Part shown: in pieces, positions 1 through 12,781 of the stretch
Position numbering within the stretch: position 1 is the first letter of the stretch
Layout: every line of letters begins with the position of its first letter
NCBI RefSeq assembly: GCF_012910905.1
Contig: NZ_WTVN01000005.1
Span: 1 to 64,000 of the forward strand
Direction: 5' to 3'
From: Aromatoleum toluvorans
GTDB lineage: Bacteria > Pseudomonadota > Gammaproteobacteria > Burkholderiales > Rhodocyclaceae
Length of the DNA: 64,000 nucleotides
The notes under the pieces: generated by a model
Database searches by the model: none
The model's input: only the letters and a program-made list of their open reading frames with translations
Told to the model about the DNA's origin: nothing
Made by a program: the position numbers and the translations under genes

Positions 1-124
1 TTTGCCTTCGGCTTCCTCCAGATTCGCAGTTACCCGCGACACCCTTGCCGTTCGGCTAACTCTTCCCCTTGCCGGGCGAGTAGAGGACTTCCACCTCCAA
101 GTGAGTGCGCCCTGCCGGGCGCAC
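1..124 (-). mobile_element. Group II intron, 5' end (continues beyond the left edge)
   Basis: Read on the minus strand, the sequence starting at 124 opens with GTGCGCCCGGC, matching the GUGYG 5' consensus of bacterial group II introns. It continues with a short hairpin (GTGCGCCC/GGGCGCAC) and a G-rich, structured region that I recognise from memory as the start of ltrA-carrying introns in proteobacteria. The intron body, its reverse transcriptase and its 3' end would lie left of the window. It begins just after the T-tract of the pcc terminator. Insertion downstream of intrinsic terminators is a known habit of class C introns, but I cannot assign the class from 124 bases. Confidence 0.65.
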
Positions 125-125
125 C

Positions 126-155
126 AAAAAGAAAAAGCCCGCTTACGCGGGCTTT
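126..155 (-). terminator. Intrinsic terminator of the pcc genes
   Basis: A perfect 9-bp stem (AAAGCCCGC, loop of 4, GCGGGCTTT; 134-155) is followed on the minus strand by a T-rich tract running to about 126. It lies about 50 nt past the stop of the propionyl-CoA carboxylase alpha gene. The group II intron starts immediately beyond the T-tract. Confidence 0.85.
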
Positions 156-203
156 CGGGAAAAGCGCTGTGCGCCGCCGCATCTGCGACGGCGCCCGCGG
201 CGA

Positions 204-2198
204 TCACTCGAACTCGATGATCACCTCGTCCACCGACAGGCTCGCGCCCGGCTTCGCGACGAGCTTCTTGACCTTGCCATCCTGCTCGGCCTTGAGCACG
301 TTTTCCATCTTCATCGCCTCGATGATCGCGAGCTTCTCGCCCGCCTTCACTTCCTGGCCTTCGGCGACGCAGATGTCGCGCAGCAGGCCGGGCATCGGCG
401 ACAGCAGGAACTTCGACATGTCCGGCGGCAGCTTCTCGGGCATCAGCGACAGCAGCTTGGCCGCGCGCTCGGTCATCACGATCGGCTCGACCTGCAGGCC
501 GCAGTGCGAGATGCGGTAGCGCAGGCCGCGGCGCTCGATCTGCAGGCAGATCGGCACGCCATTGACCGTGCCCTGGAACAGCAGGTCGCCGAAGGTCCAG
601 TCGGAGACGATGCGGTAGGTCTTGTCGGCGTGGGTGATCTCCAGCCCGCCGCCTTCCAGACGCTGAACCGCGACCGGGTACTGCTTGCCGCCCATCACCA
701 CCACCCATGCGCCGCCGACCTTGCGGCCGTGGCCGGCGAGCTGGCCGTCGATCTGCACGGCGCGGTCGATGTAGCGCAGGCGCGCGAAGGTCGCGACCGC
801 CGCGAGCAGCGCCGGATCGTCGTGCGGCACCATCGACGCGTCGAAGCCCTGCGGGTATTCCTCGGCGATGAAGCCGGTGTTGAAGTTGCCCGAGCAGAAG
901 CGCGGATGCTGCAGCAGCGCGGCCTGGAAGGGGATGTTCGAGCTGATGCCGCGGATCACGAAGGCGTTGAGCGCGTCGCGCATGCGCTCGATGGCCTGCT
1001 CGCGGTTCGCGCCATGCACGATCAGCTTGGCGATCATCGAGTCGTAGTACATCGAGATCTCGCCGCCTTCGAACACGCCGGTGTCGACGCGCACCTGGCC
1101 CGGCACTTCGGCCGGCGCCTGGAACTTCACGAGGCGGCCGGTCGAGGGCAGGAAGCCGCGGAAGGGATCTTCCGCGTTGATGCGGCATTCCATCGACCAG
1201 CCGTTGATCGTGACATCGGCCTGCGCGAGCGGCAGCTTCTCGCCGTAGGCGACACGGATCATCTGCTCGACGAGATCGAGGCCGGTGATGAGCTCGGTGA
1301 CCGGATGCTCGACCTGCAGGCGGGTGTTCATCTCGAGGAAGTAGAACTCCTTGGTCGCACCGCTGACGACGAACTCGACCGTGCCGGCCGACTCGTAGTT
1401 CACCGCGCGCGCCAGCGCCACCGCCTGCTCGCCCATCGCCTTGCGCGTCTCCGGGTCGAGGAAGGGGCTCGGCGCCTCTTCGATGACCTTCTGGTGACGA
1501 CGCTGGATCGAGCACTCGCGCTCGTTCAGATACACGTAGTTGCCGAACGAGTCGCCCAGCACCTGGATCTCGATATGGCGCGGCTCGAGCACGTACTTCT
1601 CGATGAAGACGCGGTCGTCGCCGAAGGAGTTGCGCGCTTCATTGACGCAGGACGAGAAGCCTTCGAAGGCCTCCTGGTCGTTGTACGCGACGCGCAGGCC
1701 CTTGCCGCCGCCGCCGGCGGAGGCCTTGATCATCACCGGGTAGCCAATCTTCTTGGCGATCTCGACCGCTTCGGCCGGACCGGCAATCGCGTCGTTGTAG
1801 CCGGGGATGGTGTTCACGCCGGCTTCGATCGCGAGCTTCTTCGACTCGATCTTGTCGCCCATCTTGGCGACCGAGTAGTGCTTCGGCCCGATGAACTTGA
1901 TGCCTTCCTCTTCGAGGCGGCGCGAGAACTCGGCGTTTTCCGACAGGAAGCCGTAACCCGGATGGACCGCCTCGGCGCCCGTCTGCTTGCAGGCGGCGAT
2001 GATCTTGTCCATCACCAGGTAGGACTCTTTCGACGGCGCCGGGCCGATGCACACGGCCTCGTCGGCGAGCTCGACGAAGAGCGCGTCCTTGTCGGCCTCG
2101 GAATGCACGGCGACGGTGGCGATGCCCATCTTGCGGGCGGTCTTGATCACGCGGCAGGCGATTTCGCCGCGGTTTGCGATCAGGATTTTCTTGAACAT
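204..2198 (-). CDS. pccA: Propionyl-CoA carboxylase, biotin-carboxylase (alpha) subunit
   Basis: A 664-residue cytoplasmic biotin-dependent carboxylase subunit. It carboxylates biotin with ATP and bicarbonate and passes CO2 to the beta subunit to make methylmalonyl-CoA. The N-terminus ([13 protein letters not shown]) and the ATP-grasp glycine-rich loop (ASAGGGGKG) belong to the biotin carboxylase domain, about residues 1-450. A linker domain follows, and the C-terminal biotinyl domain carries EAMKMEN with the biotinylated Lys about 35 residues from the end (near K630). The ATG at 2198 is preceded by GAGGAAAG; an in-frame TTG 12 nt upstream is less likely. The partner beta gene lies upstream and the mutase genes further upstream, so the substrate is most likely propionyl-CoA, although acetyl- or methylcrotonyl-CoA cannot be excluded from this subunit alone. 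Confidence 0.93.
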   Translation of the reverse strand: MFKKILIANRGEIACRVIKTARKMGIATVAVHSEADKDALFVELADEAVCIGPAPSKESYLVMDKIIAACKQTGAEAVHPGYGFLSENAEFSRRLEEEGIKFIGPKHYSVAKMGDKIESKKLAIEAGVNTIPGYNDAIAGPAEAVEIAKKIGYPVMIKASAGGGGKGLRVAYNDQEAFEGFSSCVNEARNSFGDDRVFIEKYVLEPRHIEIQVLGDSFGNYVYLNERECSIQRRHQKVIEEAPSPFLDPETRKAMGEQAVALARAVNYESAGTVEFVVSGATKEFYFLEMNTRLQVEHPVTELITGLDLVEQMIRVAYGEKLPLAQADVTINGWSMECRINAEDPFRGFLPSTGRLVKFQAPAEVPGQVRVDTGVFEGGEISMYYDSMIAKLIVHGANREQAIERMRDALNAFVIRGISSNIPFQAALLQHPRFCSGNFNTGFIAEEYPQGFDASMVPHDDPALLAAVATFARLRYIDRAVQIDGQLAGHGRKVGGAWVVVMGGKQYPVAVQRLEGGGLEITHADKTYRIVSDWTFGDLLFQGTVNGVPICLQIERRGLRYRISHCGLQVEPIVMTERAAKLLSLMPEKLPPDMSKFLLSPMPGLLRDICVAEGQEVKAGEKLAIIEAMKMENVLKAEQDGKVKKLVAKPGASLSVDEVIIEFE

Positions 2199-2340
2199 TT
2201 CTTTCCTCAATTCGAAGCGACAACTGAGCGATATGGCGCACGCAGGGCAAGGCGGCGACGCAGGCGGCGACGAGACAGTACGCCAGTACGGCGAGGAGCA
2301 GACGAGGAAGCCAACGCCGCCATGCGTGATGCCAGATCGG

Positions 2341-3873
<1,533 letters not shown>

Positions 3874-3941
3874 TGATGACCTCCTTGACTTGTTCTGCTG
3901 TCCCGGCCTTGTGCCGGCCGGGCGTTCAACTCTATTCAGAT

Positions 3942-4064
3942 CGTAGGGCGGAAAAGCGAAGCGCCTTCCGCCGCATGCGCCAATCCGACCTTCCTCGGCT
4001 CCGATTCATGCGGCGGCGCATGTGCCCAATCCGGCCTTCGGCTCATCCGCCCTACGGAGCGTCC
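3942..4064. repeat. Dispersed inverted repeat, copy 1 (between pccB and meaB)
   Basis: The left arm starts CGTAGGGCGGAAAAGCGAAG and the right arm ends CATCCGCCCTACGG followed by AGCGTCC. It fills most of the gap between pccB and meaB, and its right edge reaches into meaB: the TAG stop of meaB (4054-4052 on the minus strand) lies inside CCGCCCTACGG. Related copies occur at 5092, 8428, 35042 and 52718. Confidence 0.85.
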
Positions 4065-5068
4065 TTCTCCACATATCCAAGCAATCGCATCGCTGCGGCC
4101 GAGGGCGTCGTGGTGCCCTCCTCCACCGCCCGCGCGAGCGCGGGCAATTCCTGCTTCACCTGCGCGTGCCCACGGAAATGGCTGCGCAGCCCGGCATCGA
4201 TCAGGTCCCACATCCACGCCAGCGCCTGGTGGCGCCGCTTCGCCTCGAACTCGCCCGAGGCCGTCATCGCCTTGCGGTAGTCCGTCACCGCCGTCCAGAA
4301 ATCGGCGATGCCCTGCTTCTGCAGCGCGGAGAGCGTCAGCACCGGCACCGTCCAGTTCGGGCTCGCCGGGCGCAGCATGTGCAGCGCCGTCTTCATCTGC
4401 GACTTGGCGCGCATCGCCGCACCCGCATCGATGTCCGCCTTGTTGATGACGATCAGGTCGGCGATCTCCATGATGCCCTTCTTGATCGCCTGCAGGTCGT
4501 CACCCGCGTTCGGCAGCTGCAGCAGGCAGAAGATGTCGCTCATGCCCGCCACCGCGGTCTCGCTCTGGCCGACGCCGACGGTCTCGATGATGATCACGTC
4601 GAAACCCGCGGCCTCGCACACCAGCATCGTCTCGCGCGTCTTCTCGGCGACGCCGCCGAGGCTGCCCGCGGACGGGCTCGGGCGGATGAAGGCCGCCGGG
4701 TTCTGGCTCAGCAGCTCCATGCGCGTCTTGTCGCCGAGGATCGAGCCGCCCGTCAGCGACGAGGACGGATCGACGGCCAGTACCGCGACGCGCAGGCCCT
4801 GCTCGATGAGGTACAGGCCCAGCGCCTCGATGAAGGTCGACTTGCCCACCCCCGGCACACCGGAGATGCCCACCCGCATCGCGCCACCGGTCTGCGGCAG
4901 CAGCGCCTCCAGCACCTGGCGCGCGCGGGCCTTGTGGTCCTCGCGCTGCGACTCGATCAAGGTGATCGTCTTCGCGAGCGGACGCAGCTGACGCGCACGC
5001 ACGCCCTCGACCAACGCCTGGTCGGCGGCATCGAGGGCGGGCAGGTGTTCGGGCTTGTTCATCGACAT
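4052..5068 (-). CDS. meaB: Methylmalonyl-CoA mutase-associated GTPase (MeaB/ArgK family)
   Basis: A G3E-family P-loop GTPase that guards and reloads methylmalonyl-CoA mutase with adenosylcobalamin. Visible motifs are the P-loop GVPGVGKST (about residues 70-78 from this start), the DPSSSLTGGSILGDKTRM region, ETVGVGQSE (switch/Walker B) and the NKAD base-recognition motif. I place the start at the ATG of MSMNKPEHLP. A GTG 24 nt further upstream is in frame but falls on the edge of a dispersed repeat. The next gene upstream encodes the mutase, as expected for its client. The last residues (Asp-Ala-Pro) and the stop codon are contributed by repeat copy 1. Confidence 0.92.
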   Translation of the reverse strand: MSMNKPEHLPALDAADQALVEGVRARQLRPLAKTITLIESQREDHKARARQVLEALLPQTGGAMRVGISGVPGVGKSTFIEALGLYLIEQGLRVAVLAVDPSSSLTGGSILGDKTRMELLSQNPAAFIRPSPSAGSLGGVAEKTRETMLVCEAAGFDVIIIETVGVGQSETAVAGMSDIFCLLQLPNAGDDLQAIKKGIMEIADLIVINKADIDAGAAMRAKSQMKTALHMLRPASPNWTVPVLTLSALQKQGIADFWTAVTDYRKAMTASGEFEAKRRHQALAWMWDLIDAGLRSHFRGHAQVKQELPALARAVEEGTTTPSAAAMRLLGYVEKDAP

Positions 5069-5091
5069 CGAGGCATCAACGGGGCGGTTCA

Positions 5092-5171
5092 CGTAGGGCG
5101 GAAAAGCGAAGCGCCTTCCGCCACCGGTGCGACATACGGCGGAAGGCGCCTTCGGCTTTTCCGCCCTACGG
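5092..5171. repeat. Dispersed inverted repeat, copy 2 (between meaB and the mutase)
   Basis: Two nearly perfect opposing arms (CGTAGGGCGGAAAAGCGAAG... and its reverse complement ending TTTTCCGCCCTACGG) with an 18-nt centre fill the gap between the mutase stop and the meaB start. The transcript could form a stem of about 30 bp. It is the most symmetric copy in the window. Confidence 0.88.
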
Positions 5172-5174
5172 AAA

Positions 5175-7334
5175 TCAGGCCTTCGCGGCGCGGATCTGCT
5201 TCAGCACTTCGCGCGCGGCCACCGGAATCGGCGTGCCCGGCCCGAAGATGCCTTTTGCCCCGGCAGCATACAGCGTGTCGTAATCCTGTGCCGGGATCAC
5301 GCCGCCGACGAAGACGACGATGTCGTCCGCGCCGAGCTTCTTCAGCTCGCCGACGATCTGCGGCACCAGCGTCTTGTGGCCCGCGGCGAGGCTGGAGCAG
5401 CCGACCGCATGCACGTCGTTCTCGACCGCGTGGCGCGCGGCCTCTTCCGGCGTCTGGAAGAGCGGGCCGATGTCGATGTCGAAGCCGAGGTCGGCGAACG
5501 CGGACGCAACCACCTTCGCGCCGCGATCGTGGCCGTCCTGGCCGAGCTTGGCGATCATGATGCGCGGGCGGCGCCCCTCTTCGGCGACGAAGGCTTCGAT
5601 CTCGGCCTTCAGGTCCTTCCAGTCGACATCGTTTTCCACGACGGCTCCATACACGCCGGACACGGCTTGCGGGTTGGCACGGAAGCGGCCGAAGACCTTC
5701 TCCAGCGCATCCGAGATCTCGCCGACGGTGGCGCGCAGGCGCACCGCCTTGACGGCGAGATCGAGCAGGTTGCCCTCATTGGTTTCGGCACACTTCGTCA
5801 GCGCCGCCAGCGCGGCCTGCACCGCGGCGTTGTCGCGCGTCGCGCGGATCTTGGTGAGGCGCGCGATCTGCGCCTCGCGCACGGCGTGGTTGTCGATGTC
5901 GAGGATCTCGATCGGGTCTTCCTTCGCCAGCTTGTACTTGTTCACGCCGACGATGACGTCCTTGCCCGAGTCGATGCGCGCCTGCTTGTCGGCGGCGCAT
6001 TCCTCGACCTTCATCTTGGCCCAGCCGGACTCGACCGCCTTGGTCATGCCGCCCATCGCCTCGATTTCCTCGATCAGCGCCCAGGCCTTGTCGGCCATGT
6101 CCTGCGTGAGCTTCTCCATCATGTAGGAGCCGGCCCACGGATCGACGACGTTACAGATGTGCGTCTCTTCCTGGATGATGATCTGGGTGTTGCGCGCGAT
6201 ACGCGCCGAGAAGTCGGTCGGCAGCGCGATCGCTTCGTCGAGCGCGTTGGTGTGCAGCGACTGCGTGCCGCCGAACACCGCGGCCATCGCCTCGATCGTC
6301 GTGCGCACGACGTTGTTGTACGGGTCCTGCTCGGTGAGCGACCAGCCGGAAGTCTGCGAGTGCGTGCGCAGCATCATCGACTTCGCGCTCTTCGGGTTGA
6401 ACTGCTTCATGATCCGCCACCACAGCAGACGCGCCGCGCGCATCTTGGCGATCTCGAGGTAGAAGTTCATGCCGACCGCCCAGAAGAAGGACAGGCGGCC
6501 CGCGAAGGTGTCGACGTCCATGCCGCTCTTGATACCGGTGCGGACGTACTCGAGGCCGTCGGCGAGCGTGAAGGCGAGTTCGATCGCCTGGTTCGCGCCC
6601 GCTTCCTGGATGTGGTAGCCGGAGATCGAGATGCTGTTGAACTTCGGCATGTGCGACGACGTGTACTGGAAGATGTCGGCGATGATCTTCATCGACGGCG
6701 TCGGCGGGTAGATGTAGGTGTTGCGGACCATGAACTCCTTGAGGATGTCGTTCTGGATGGTCCCCGAGAGCTTGTCCTGCGAGACGCCCTGCTCCTCGGC
6801 GGCGATGATGTAGCCGGCGAGGATCGGCAGCACGGCGCCGTTCATCGTCATCGACACGGAAATCTTGTCGAGCGGGATGCCGTCGAAGAGGATCTTCATG
6901 TCTTCCACGGAATCGATCGCGACACCGGCCTTGCCGACATCGCCGGTCACGCGCGGATGGTCGGAGTCGTAGCCGCGGTGCGTCGCGAGGTCGAACGCGA
7001 CCGACACGCCCTGGCCGCCGGCGGCGAGCGCCTTGCGGTAGAAGGCGTTGGATTCCTCGGCGGTCGAGAAGCCGGCGTACTGGCGGATGGTCCACGGCTT
7101 CACCGCGTACATCGTCGGCTGCGGGCCGCGCAGGAAGGGTTCGAAACCGGGCAAGGTATCGGCGTGCTGCAGGTCGGCGGTGTCGGCCTTCGTATACAGC
7201 GGCTTCACCGCGATGCCTTCGGGCGTGACCCAGTTGAGCTTCTCCACGTCGCCACCCGGCGCCTGCTTCGCGGCGGCCTTGTTCCAGGCTTCCACGTCCG
7301 ACTGCGGATAAGCCGGCATCTTGTCGTTCGGCAT
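5175..7334 (-). CDS. scpA: Methylmalonyl-CoA mutase, large (catalytic, B12-binding) subunit
   Basis: A 719-residue adenosylcobalamin-dependent mutase interconverting (R)-methylmalonyl-CoA and succinyl-CoA. The N-terminal TIM-barrel domain carries substrate-binding segments such as [22 protein letters not shown] and the [13 protein letters not shown] region. The C-terminal flavodoxin-like domain binds cobalamin through the DxHxxG motif (GQDGHDRG, His near residue 602), with later GGVIPAQD and GPGTPI segments. Length fits single-chain homodimeric mutases (the Sbm/ScpA type). The ATG chosen ([11 protein letters not shown]) has AGAGGG upstream; the open frame runs further 5' but through non-coding sequence. 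The meaB GTPase follows and the promoter region is shared with a divergent GntR regulator. Confidence 0.95.
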   Translation of the reverse strand: MPNDKMPAYPQSDVEAWNKAAAKQAPGGDVEKLNWVTPEGIAVKPLYTKADTADLQHADTLPGFEPFLRGPQPTMYAVKPWTIRQYAGFSTAEESNAFYRKALAAGGQGVSVAFDLATHRGYDSDHPRVTGDVGKAGVAIDSVEDMKILFDGIPLDKISVSMTMNGAVLPILAGYIIAAEEQGVSQDKLSGTIQNDILKEFMVRNTYIYPPTPSMKIIADIFQYTSSHMPKFNSISISGYHIQEAGANQAIELAFTLADGLEYVRTGIKSGMDVDTFAGRLSFFWAVGMNFYLEIAKMRAARLLWWRIMKQFNPKSAKSMMLRTHSQTSGWSLTEQDPYNNVVRTTIEAMAAVFGGTQSLHTNALDEAIALPTDFSARIARNTQIIIQEETHICNVVDPWAGSYMMEKLTQDMADKAWALIEEIEAMGGMTKAVESGWAKMKVEECAADKQARIDSGKDVIVGVNKYKLAKEDPIEILDIDNHAVREAQIARLTKIRATRDNAAVQAALAALTKCAETNEGNLLDLAVKAVRLRATVGEISDALEKVFGRFRANPQAVSGVYGAVVENDVDWKDLKAEIEAFVAEEGRRPRIMIAKLGQDGHDRGAKVVASAFADLGFDIDIGPLFQTPEEAARHAVENDVHAVGCSSLAAGHKTLVPQIVGELKKLGADDIVVFVGGVIPAQDYDTLYAAGAKGIFGPGTPIPVAAREVLKQIRAAKA

Positions 7335-7737
7335 GACAAACCCTCTCTGATTCCAAAGGCCGCGGCAAGCGGCGTTGCTATGTTGTGTACTGCTGATCAA
7401 ACGTCTTGTCGGCGACGACGAGACCGCCCGCAGTCCATGGACCACGGGCGGTCGCCGGCGCTCCCGCGCTATCGACGCAGCTCCCTCTCCCTCTCGCCCC
7501 GCAAACGCAATGGCGTCGACCGGACGATTTCCCTTTCTGCGTCGTGCCCGGGAAGTTGACTTGTGCGAGCGGAGAAATAATACTTTATCCATAATTATGA
7601 ATGCAACAGCGAAATCGACCGCGCGTCGCTGAGGCGTTTTCCGGGAAACCGCGCGTGAGCCGATCCGGCCCGTGCAGAAGGTTTCTCGCAGATCCGTTAG
7701 ACTCGCGGCCGCCACACCCTGCCAGCAAAAATTACTC
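7335..7737. other. 403-bp intergenic region between the mutase and GntR genes
   Basis: No gene is seen here. The mutase-proximal half is GC-rich and unremarkable. Near 7556-7610 the sequence becomes AT-rich and contains two opposing sigma70-like promoters and a palindrome, listed separately. Confidence 0.7.
7556..7606. promoter_or_regulatory. Overlapping divergent promoters with a central palindrome
   Basis: On the plus strand TTGACT (7556-7561), a 16-nt spacer and TAATAC (7578-7583) point toward the GntR gene. On the minus strand TTGCAT (7606-7601), an 18-nt spacer and TATTAT (7582-7577) point toward the mutase. The -10 boxes overlap. A perfect 10-bp palindrome, CATAATTATG (7590-7599), lies in the spacer of the minus promoter and at the probable start point of the plus promoter, where a bound regulator could control both. 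Confidence 0.55.
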
Positions 7738-8409
7738 ATGACTGCATCCCGCATCGCCCCCCTCGCCCTGTACCAGGAGGTGGCCGAAAGACTGCGCCAG
7801 CGAATCTTCTCGCACGAACTGCCGCCCGGCACCTGGGTGGACGAACAGGCGCTGGCCGACGACTACGGGATCTCGCGCACGCCGCTGCGCGAAGCGCTGA
7901 AGGTGCTCGCCTCCGAGGGCCTGGTCACGCTCAAGCCGCGTCGCGGCTGCTACGTCACCGAGATCTCCGAGCGCGACCTCGACGAGATCTTCACCGTGAT
8001 GGCGCTGCTCGAAGGTCAGTGCGCGCAGACGACCGCGCAGAAGGCCACCGACGCCGATCTCGATCGCCTGCGCGGCATCCACGCCGACCTCGAAAAGGCG
8101 GCGGCGGCCGAGGACATCAACGGCTTCTTCGAGGCCAACCAGGCCTTCCACCTCGCCCTGCAGGAGATCACCGACAACCGCTGGCTGCAGCACGCGATCG
8201 AGGACCTGCGCCGCGTCATCAAGCTGTCGCGCCACCATTCGCTGTTCAGCGAAGGACGCCTCGAACAGTCGCTCGCGGAACATCGGGGCATCCTCGCGGC
8301 ACTGACCGGGCGCCGTGCCGATGAGGCCGAACTGCTGATGCGCGCCCACATCCGCAGCGGCCGCGCCGCCCTCGGGCGCATCGCCAAGGCGCGCAACAAG
8401 GTCGCGTGA
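7738..8409 (+). CDS. GntR-family transcriptional regulator (FCD domain)
   Basis: A 223-residue DNA-binding regulator. The N-terminal winged helix is typical Gnt[28 protein letters not shown], then the recognition helix region [19 protein letters not shown] and the wing [12 protein letters not shown]. The C-terminal all-helical FCD ligand domain follows, with FHLALQE and [10 protein letters not shown] segments carrying the histidines that bind metal or acid ligands in this subfamily. The start is the ATG at 7738; an in-frame GTG at 7672 is upstream of it. It is divergent from the mutase gene and probably controls it and itself, with an acyl-CoA or organic acid as effector. The effector is an inference. 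Confidence 0.88.
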   Translation: MTASRIAPLALYQEVAERLRQRIFSHELPPGTWVDEQALADDYGISRTPLREALKVLASEGLVTLKPRRGCYVTEISERDLDEIFTVMALLEGQCAQTTAQKATDADLDRLRGIHADLEKAAAAEDINGFFEANQAFHLALQEITDNRWLQHAIEDLRRVIKLSRHHSLFSEGRLEQSLAEHRGILAALTGRRADEAELLMRAHIRSGRAALGRIAKARNKVA

Positions 8410-8427
8410 GCAACGGCGTCGAAGAAT

Positions 8428-8530
8428 CGTAGGGCGGAAAAGCGAAGCGCCTTCCGCCGTCTGCGCGGGTCGATCCGCACACCCCATCCGGCGGATAACG
8501 CCTTCGGCTCATCCGCCCTGCGGAGCGTCC
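8428..8530. repeat. Dispersed inverted repeat, copy 3 (between GntR and fumC)
   Basis: Starts CGTAGGGCGGAAAAGCGAAG, 19 nt after the GntR stop, and ends CATCCGCCCTGCGGAGCGTCC, 1 nt before the fumC stop. The two genes converge here, so the element may act as a bidirectional terminator. The right-hand tail GGAGCGTCC is the same as in copy 1. Confidence 0.85.
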
Positions 8531-8531
8531 C

Positions 8532-9932
<1,401 letters not shown>

Positions 9933-10120
9933 GCTCGTCTCCCGGCCGTTTTCCGGCGTACTTTTCTTTGACGCCCGCTGCCGGCGGGGATTCCTCCTCG
10001 CACGGGCTCCGTGATTTTGTAACTTAGCGCAAACATTCCGCACGGCTACCATTCACACCGGGCAAGGAAGCGGCGACTTCGGGCCGCGAGCGACGCGCAG
10101 CCCGGGAGAGACTCCACGCG

Positions 10121-11824
10121 ATGCCTGGAACCGACGGCAACTCCAATAGACAAGCCCGCATGTACACAACGGCCGCCGGCGCGGGCAGCAGCCCGGAACT
10201 GCGGCGGGTGCTGGCGAACATCCGCGTCCTCGTCGCAATCGTCGCGGCCACGGAAGCGATGACGCTGTCGGTGGCGACGCGCCCGACGATGATGCTCGTT
10301 GTGCTCGGCTACGCCGTCTGGGCCGGCTGGCTGTGCTGGGTCGAGCTCAACGGCCTGCGCTCGCTACGCTCGCCGCTTACCTCGTGGATCGACGCGGCCT
10401 GGATCCTGCTCTTCGCGTGGCTCGCCGGCACGCAGGGCACCACCTACACGCTGCTGCTGCTCTTTCCCGTGCTCTTCGCCGCCCTCAGCTTCGGCTTCCT
10501 GACCGGCCTGGCCGTGTCGCTGTTCGCCGCGACGGGGGCCACTGCCGAGATCATGCTGCGCGACCTGCAGGTGGGCAAAGTCGCGCTCGAAGTGATCCTG
10601 CAACCGCTCTCCATCCTGATACTCGGCCCCCTGGTAGCAGGGCTCGCACGCGCGGGCGTGCGAATGAACGAACAAATCACGGTGGCCGACCGGCTTCTCG
10701 GCGAGGCCGACCCGCGCCTCGGCGTGAAGCGCGTTGCCAAAACGCTGCTGCAAGGGCTCACCCGCCACTTTGCCGCCGACCCCGGTCTTCTCATGATCTG
10801 GCTCCCCGGCGGCGAAGCACACCTGTTTCGCACCGACCGCGGCTGCGACTTCAGCGAAGTCACCGGCGAACTGCGCAGCGCCCTCGTCGACGCGCTCGCG
10901 GCACTGCCTGCAAACATTGCAAGCATGCATCACCATACCTACCTGTTCGGCCGGATTCCGCTGCGCTACACGAGCGGCTTCGACCTCGTCAGGCGGACCC
11001 CGACCGCCGCGGCACGCGCCGCCGTCCAGGACCTCGCCGACGCGCTCGACGCTCACTCCATGCTCGCGATTCCGCTGTGCCGCCGCGGCCCCCATCCCTG
11101 CCGCCTTGTGCTCGCATCCAGTCAGCGCCGCTACCGCTCGCACGATGCCGAACTGCTCGCGGGCATACTCGACCAGCTCACCCCGGTGATCGAGAACGCC
11201 GGCCTGCTCGAACGCCTTGCCGACGAAGCCATGGCCACCGAACGTGCGCGCATCGGCCGCGATCTGCACGACACGGCGATCCAGCCCTACCTCGGGCTCA
11301 AATACGGCATCGAAGCCCTCGCCCGCAAGGCCGGGCCGGACAATCCGCTACGCGACGACGTGCAAGCCCTGCAGCAGATCGCTCTGGAGGAACTGCACAC
11401 GCTGCGCGAACTCGTCAGCGGCATGCGCGACGGCAGCGGCAACGGGGACGACGCCCTGCTTCCGGCGCTGCGGCGCCAGGCCAAACGCTTCCGCGAGCTG
11501 TTCGGGATCGACGTGGCGGTGCAATGCGAAGGCGCCATTCCAATGCGGCGCAAGCTCGCCGCGACAATATTCCCGATGGTCAGCGAGGCGCTCACGAACA
11601 TCCGCCGCCACACCCCGGCAACCCGTTCGGAGATCCTCGTGCGCAACCACGACGATGCATGCGTCGTGAATATCCGCAATCCACACGACATCCAATCGCC
11701 GCCGCAACCCTTTGTGCCGCGGTCGATCGTCGAACGCGCGGAGTCTGTAAATGGATGTGTCGTAGTCGACATCCGGCGGGACGGCATTACTGATCTAATG
11801 ATCTCAATCCCGAAGACAGCATAA
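10121..11824 (+). CDS. Membrane sensor histidine kinase (HisKA_3, NarX/DegS-like)
   Basis: A 567-residue kinase. About five hydrophobic segments lie between residues 30 and 180 with very short external loops, suggesting sensing within the membrane. A region resembling a GAF fold (about 195-360) follows, then a HisKA_3 dimerisation helix with ERARIGRDLHD (His383), and an HATPase domain with the N-box EALTNIRRH. The C-terminal ATPase domain is short and its later glycine boxes are weak. A GGGAGAG lies upstream of the ATG. The cognate response regulator starts 12 nt downstream. The signal is unknown. The gene is divergent from fumC. Confidence 0.87.
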   Translation: MPGTDGNSNRQARMYTTAAGAGSSPELRRVLANIRVLVAIVAATEAMTLSVATRPTMMLVVLGYAVWAGWLCWVELNGLRSLRSPLTSWIDAAWILLFAWLAGTQGTTYTLLLLFPVLFAALSFGFLTGLAVSLFAATGATAEIMLRDLQVGKVALEVILQPLSILILGPLVAGLARAGVRMNEQITVADRLLGEADPRLGVKRVAKTLLQGLTRHFAADPGLLMIWLPGGEAHLFRTDRGCDFSEVTGELRSALVDALAALPANIASMHHHTYLFGRIPLRYTSGFDLVRRTPTAAARAAVQDLADALDAHSMLAIPLCRRGPHPCRLVLASSQRRYRSHDAELLAGILDQLTPVIENAGLLERLADEAMATERARIGRDLHDTAIQPYLGLKYGIEALARKAGPDNPLRDDVQALQQIALEELHTLRELVSGMRDGSGNGDDALLPALRRQAKRFRELFGIDVAVQCEGAIPMRRKLAATIFPMVSEALTNIRRHTPATRSEILVRNHDDACVVNIRNPHDIQSPPQPFVPRSIVERAESVNGCVVVDIRRDGITDLMISIPKTA

Positions 11825-11836
11825 GCGGCAACGATC

Positions 11837-12523
11837 ATGCTCGATGTCACCGAACGCACCATTCAGGTATTCCTGGTCGATGACCATCGCGCCACCCTGT
11901 GGGGGCTGGAACGCCTCATCGGCGCGGCCGACCGCATGCGCCTCGCCGGCAGCGCGACCAGCGTCGCCGAACTGCTCGCCTCCCCCGCCAGCCGCGACGC
12001 GGACGTGATCGTCATCGATCTCGATCTCGGCGGGGCGGATTCCAGCGCATCCTTCGCCGAACTGTTGCACACTTACGGCGCGAAGATCCTCGTACTGACA
12101 GGGTCGCGCGACCTCGACACCCACCGCCGCGCCGTGCTCGCAGGCGCTCGCGGCGTCGTACGCAAGGAAGAGCCGGTCGAAATCCTGCTACGCGCCATCG
12201 AAAAGGTGGACGAAGGCGACGTGTGGGTGAACCGCGCCCTCATCGGCGACATCATGAACATGCTCACCGGCGCCCGCCAGGCCGTCCCCAACCCCGACGA
12301 CGCCCGCATCGCCACGCTCACGCCCAAGGAAATCGAAGTCATTACCGCCGTCGTCCGCCACAAAGGCGCCAAGAGCCTCGTCATTGCCGACGACCTCGGT
12401 ATCAGCGAACACACCCTGCGCAACCACCTCACGACGATCTACCACAAGCTCGAAGTGCATGGCCGGCTCGAGCTCTATGTGTACGCGAAGGAACGCAGGA
12501 TCGGTACGGAAGCCCATTCCTGA
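11837..12523 (+). CDS. LuxR/NarL-family response regulator
   Basis: A 228-residue two-component regulator. The receiver domain has the acidic pair DD (15-16), the phospho-acceptor Asp in VIVIDLDLGG (D61), the conserved Thr in VLTGS and Lys in VRKEEP. The C-terminal GerE/LuxR helix-turn-helix starts at TLTPKEIEVI and contains IADDLGISEHTLRNHLTTIYHKL. It is co-transcribed with the kinase upstream. Targets cannot be read from the sequence; the nearest genes are fumC and the following membrane methyltransferase. Confidence 0.9.
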   Translation: MLDVTERTIQVFLVDDHRATLWGLERLIGAADRMRLAGSATSVAELLASPASRDADVIVIDLDLGGADSSASFAELLHTYGAKILVLTGSRDLDTHRRAVLAGARGVVRKEEPVEILLRAIEKVDEGDVWVNRALIGDIMNMLTGARQAVPNPDDARIATLTPKEIEVITAVVRHKGAKSLVIADDLGISEHTLRNHLTTIYHKLEVHGRLELYVYAKERRIGTEAHS

Positions 12524-12550
12524 GCGGTCTCGCGACACCCAGGACAATGT

Positions 12551-12619
12551 TTCGGCGCAGCGAAAAGCGAAGCGCCTCCACCGCATGCAGATGCCCTTCG
12601 ACCGGCTCAGGGCGAACGG
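12551..12619. repeat. Decayed repeat copy plus a second repeat type
   Basis: 12551-12588 (GCGAAAAGCGAAGCGCCTCCACCGCATGC) resembles a degraded arm of the CGTAGGGCGG family. It runs into 12594-12619, CCCTTCGACCGGCTCAGGGCGAACGG, which I recognise as a form of a short repeat widespread in proteobacterial genomes. No gene is seen between the response regulator and the next coding region. Confidence 0.55.
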
Positions 12620-12781
12620 AGGTATCAGTGTCTCGTACAGGAGCGCCCCCGAACGCGCGCCCTCACTCCCGCGTGTTTGATTGACCACTTAGCCGTCGAT
12701 GCCCTTTCAAACACCTCGTGCCACCGCTGAGCGATTCGTGGCACGTGCGAGCCATTGCGTGACCGAATCGCATGTGGAGAT

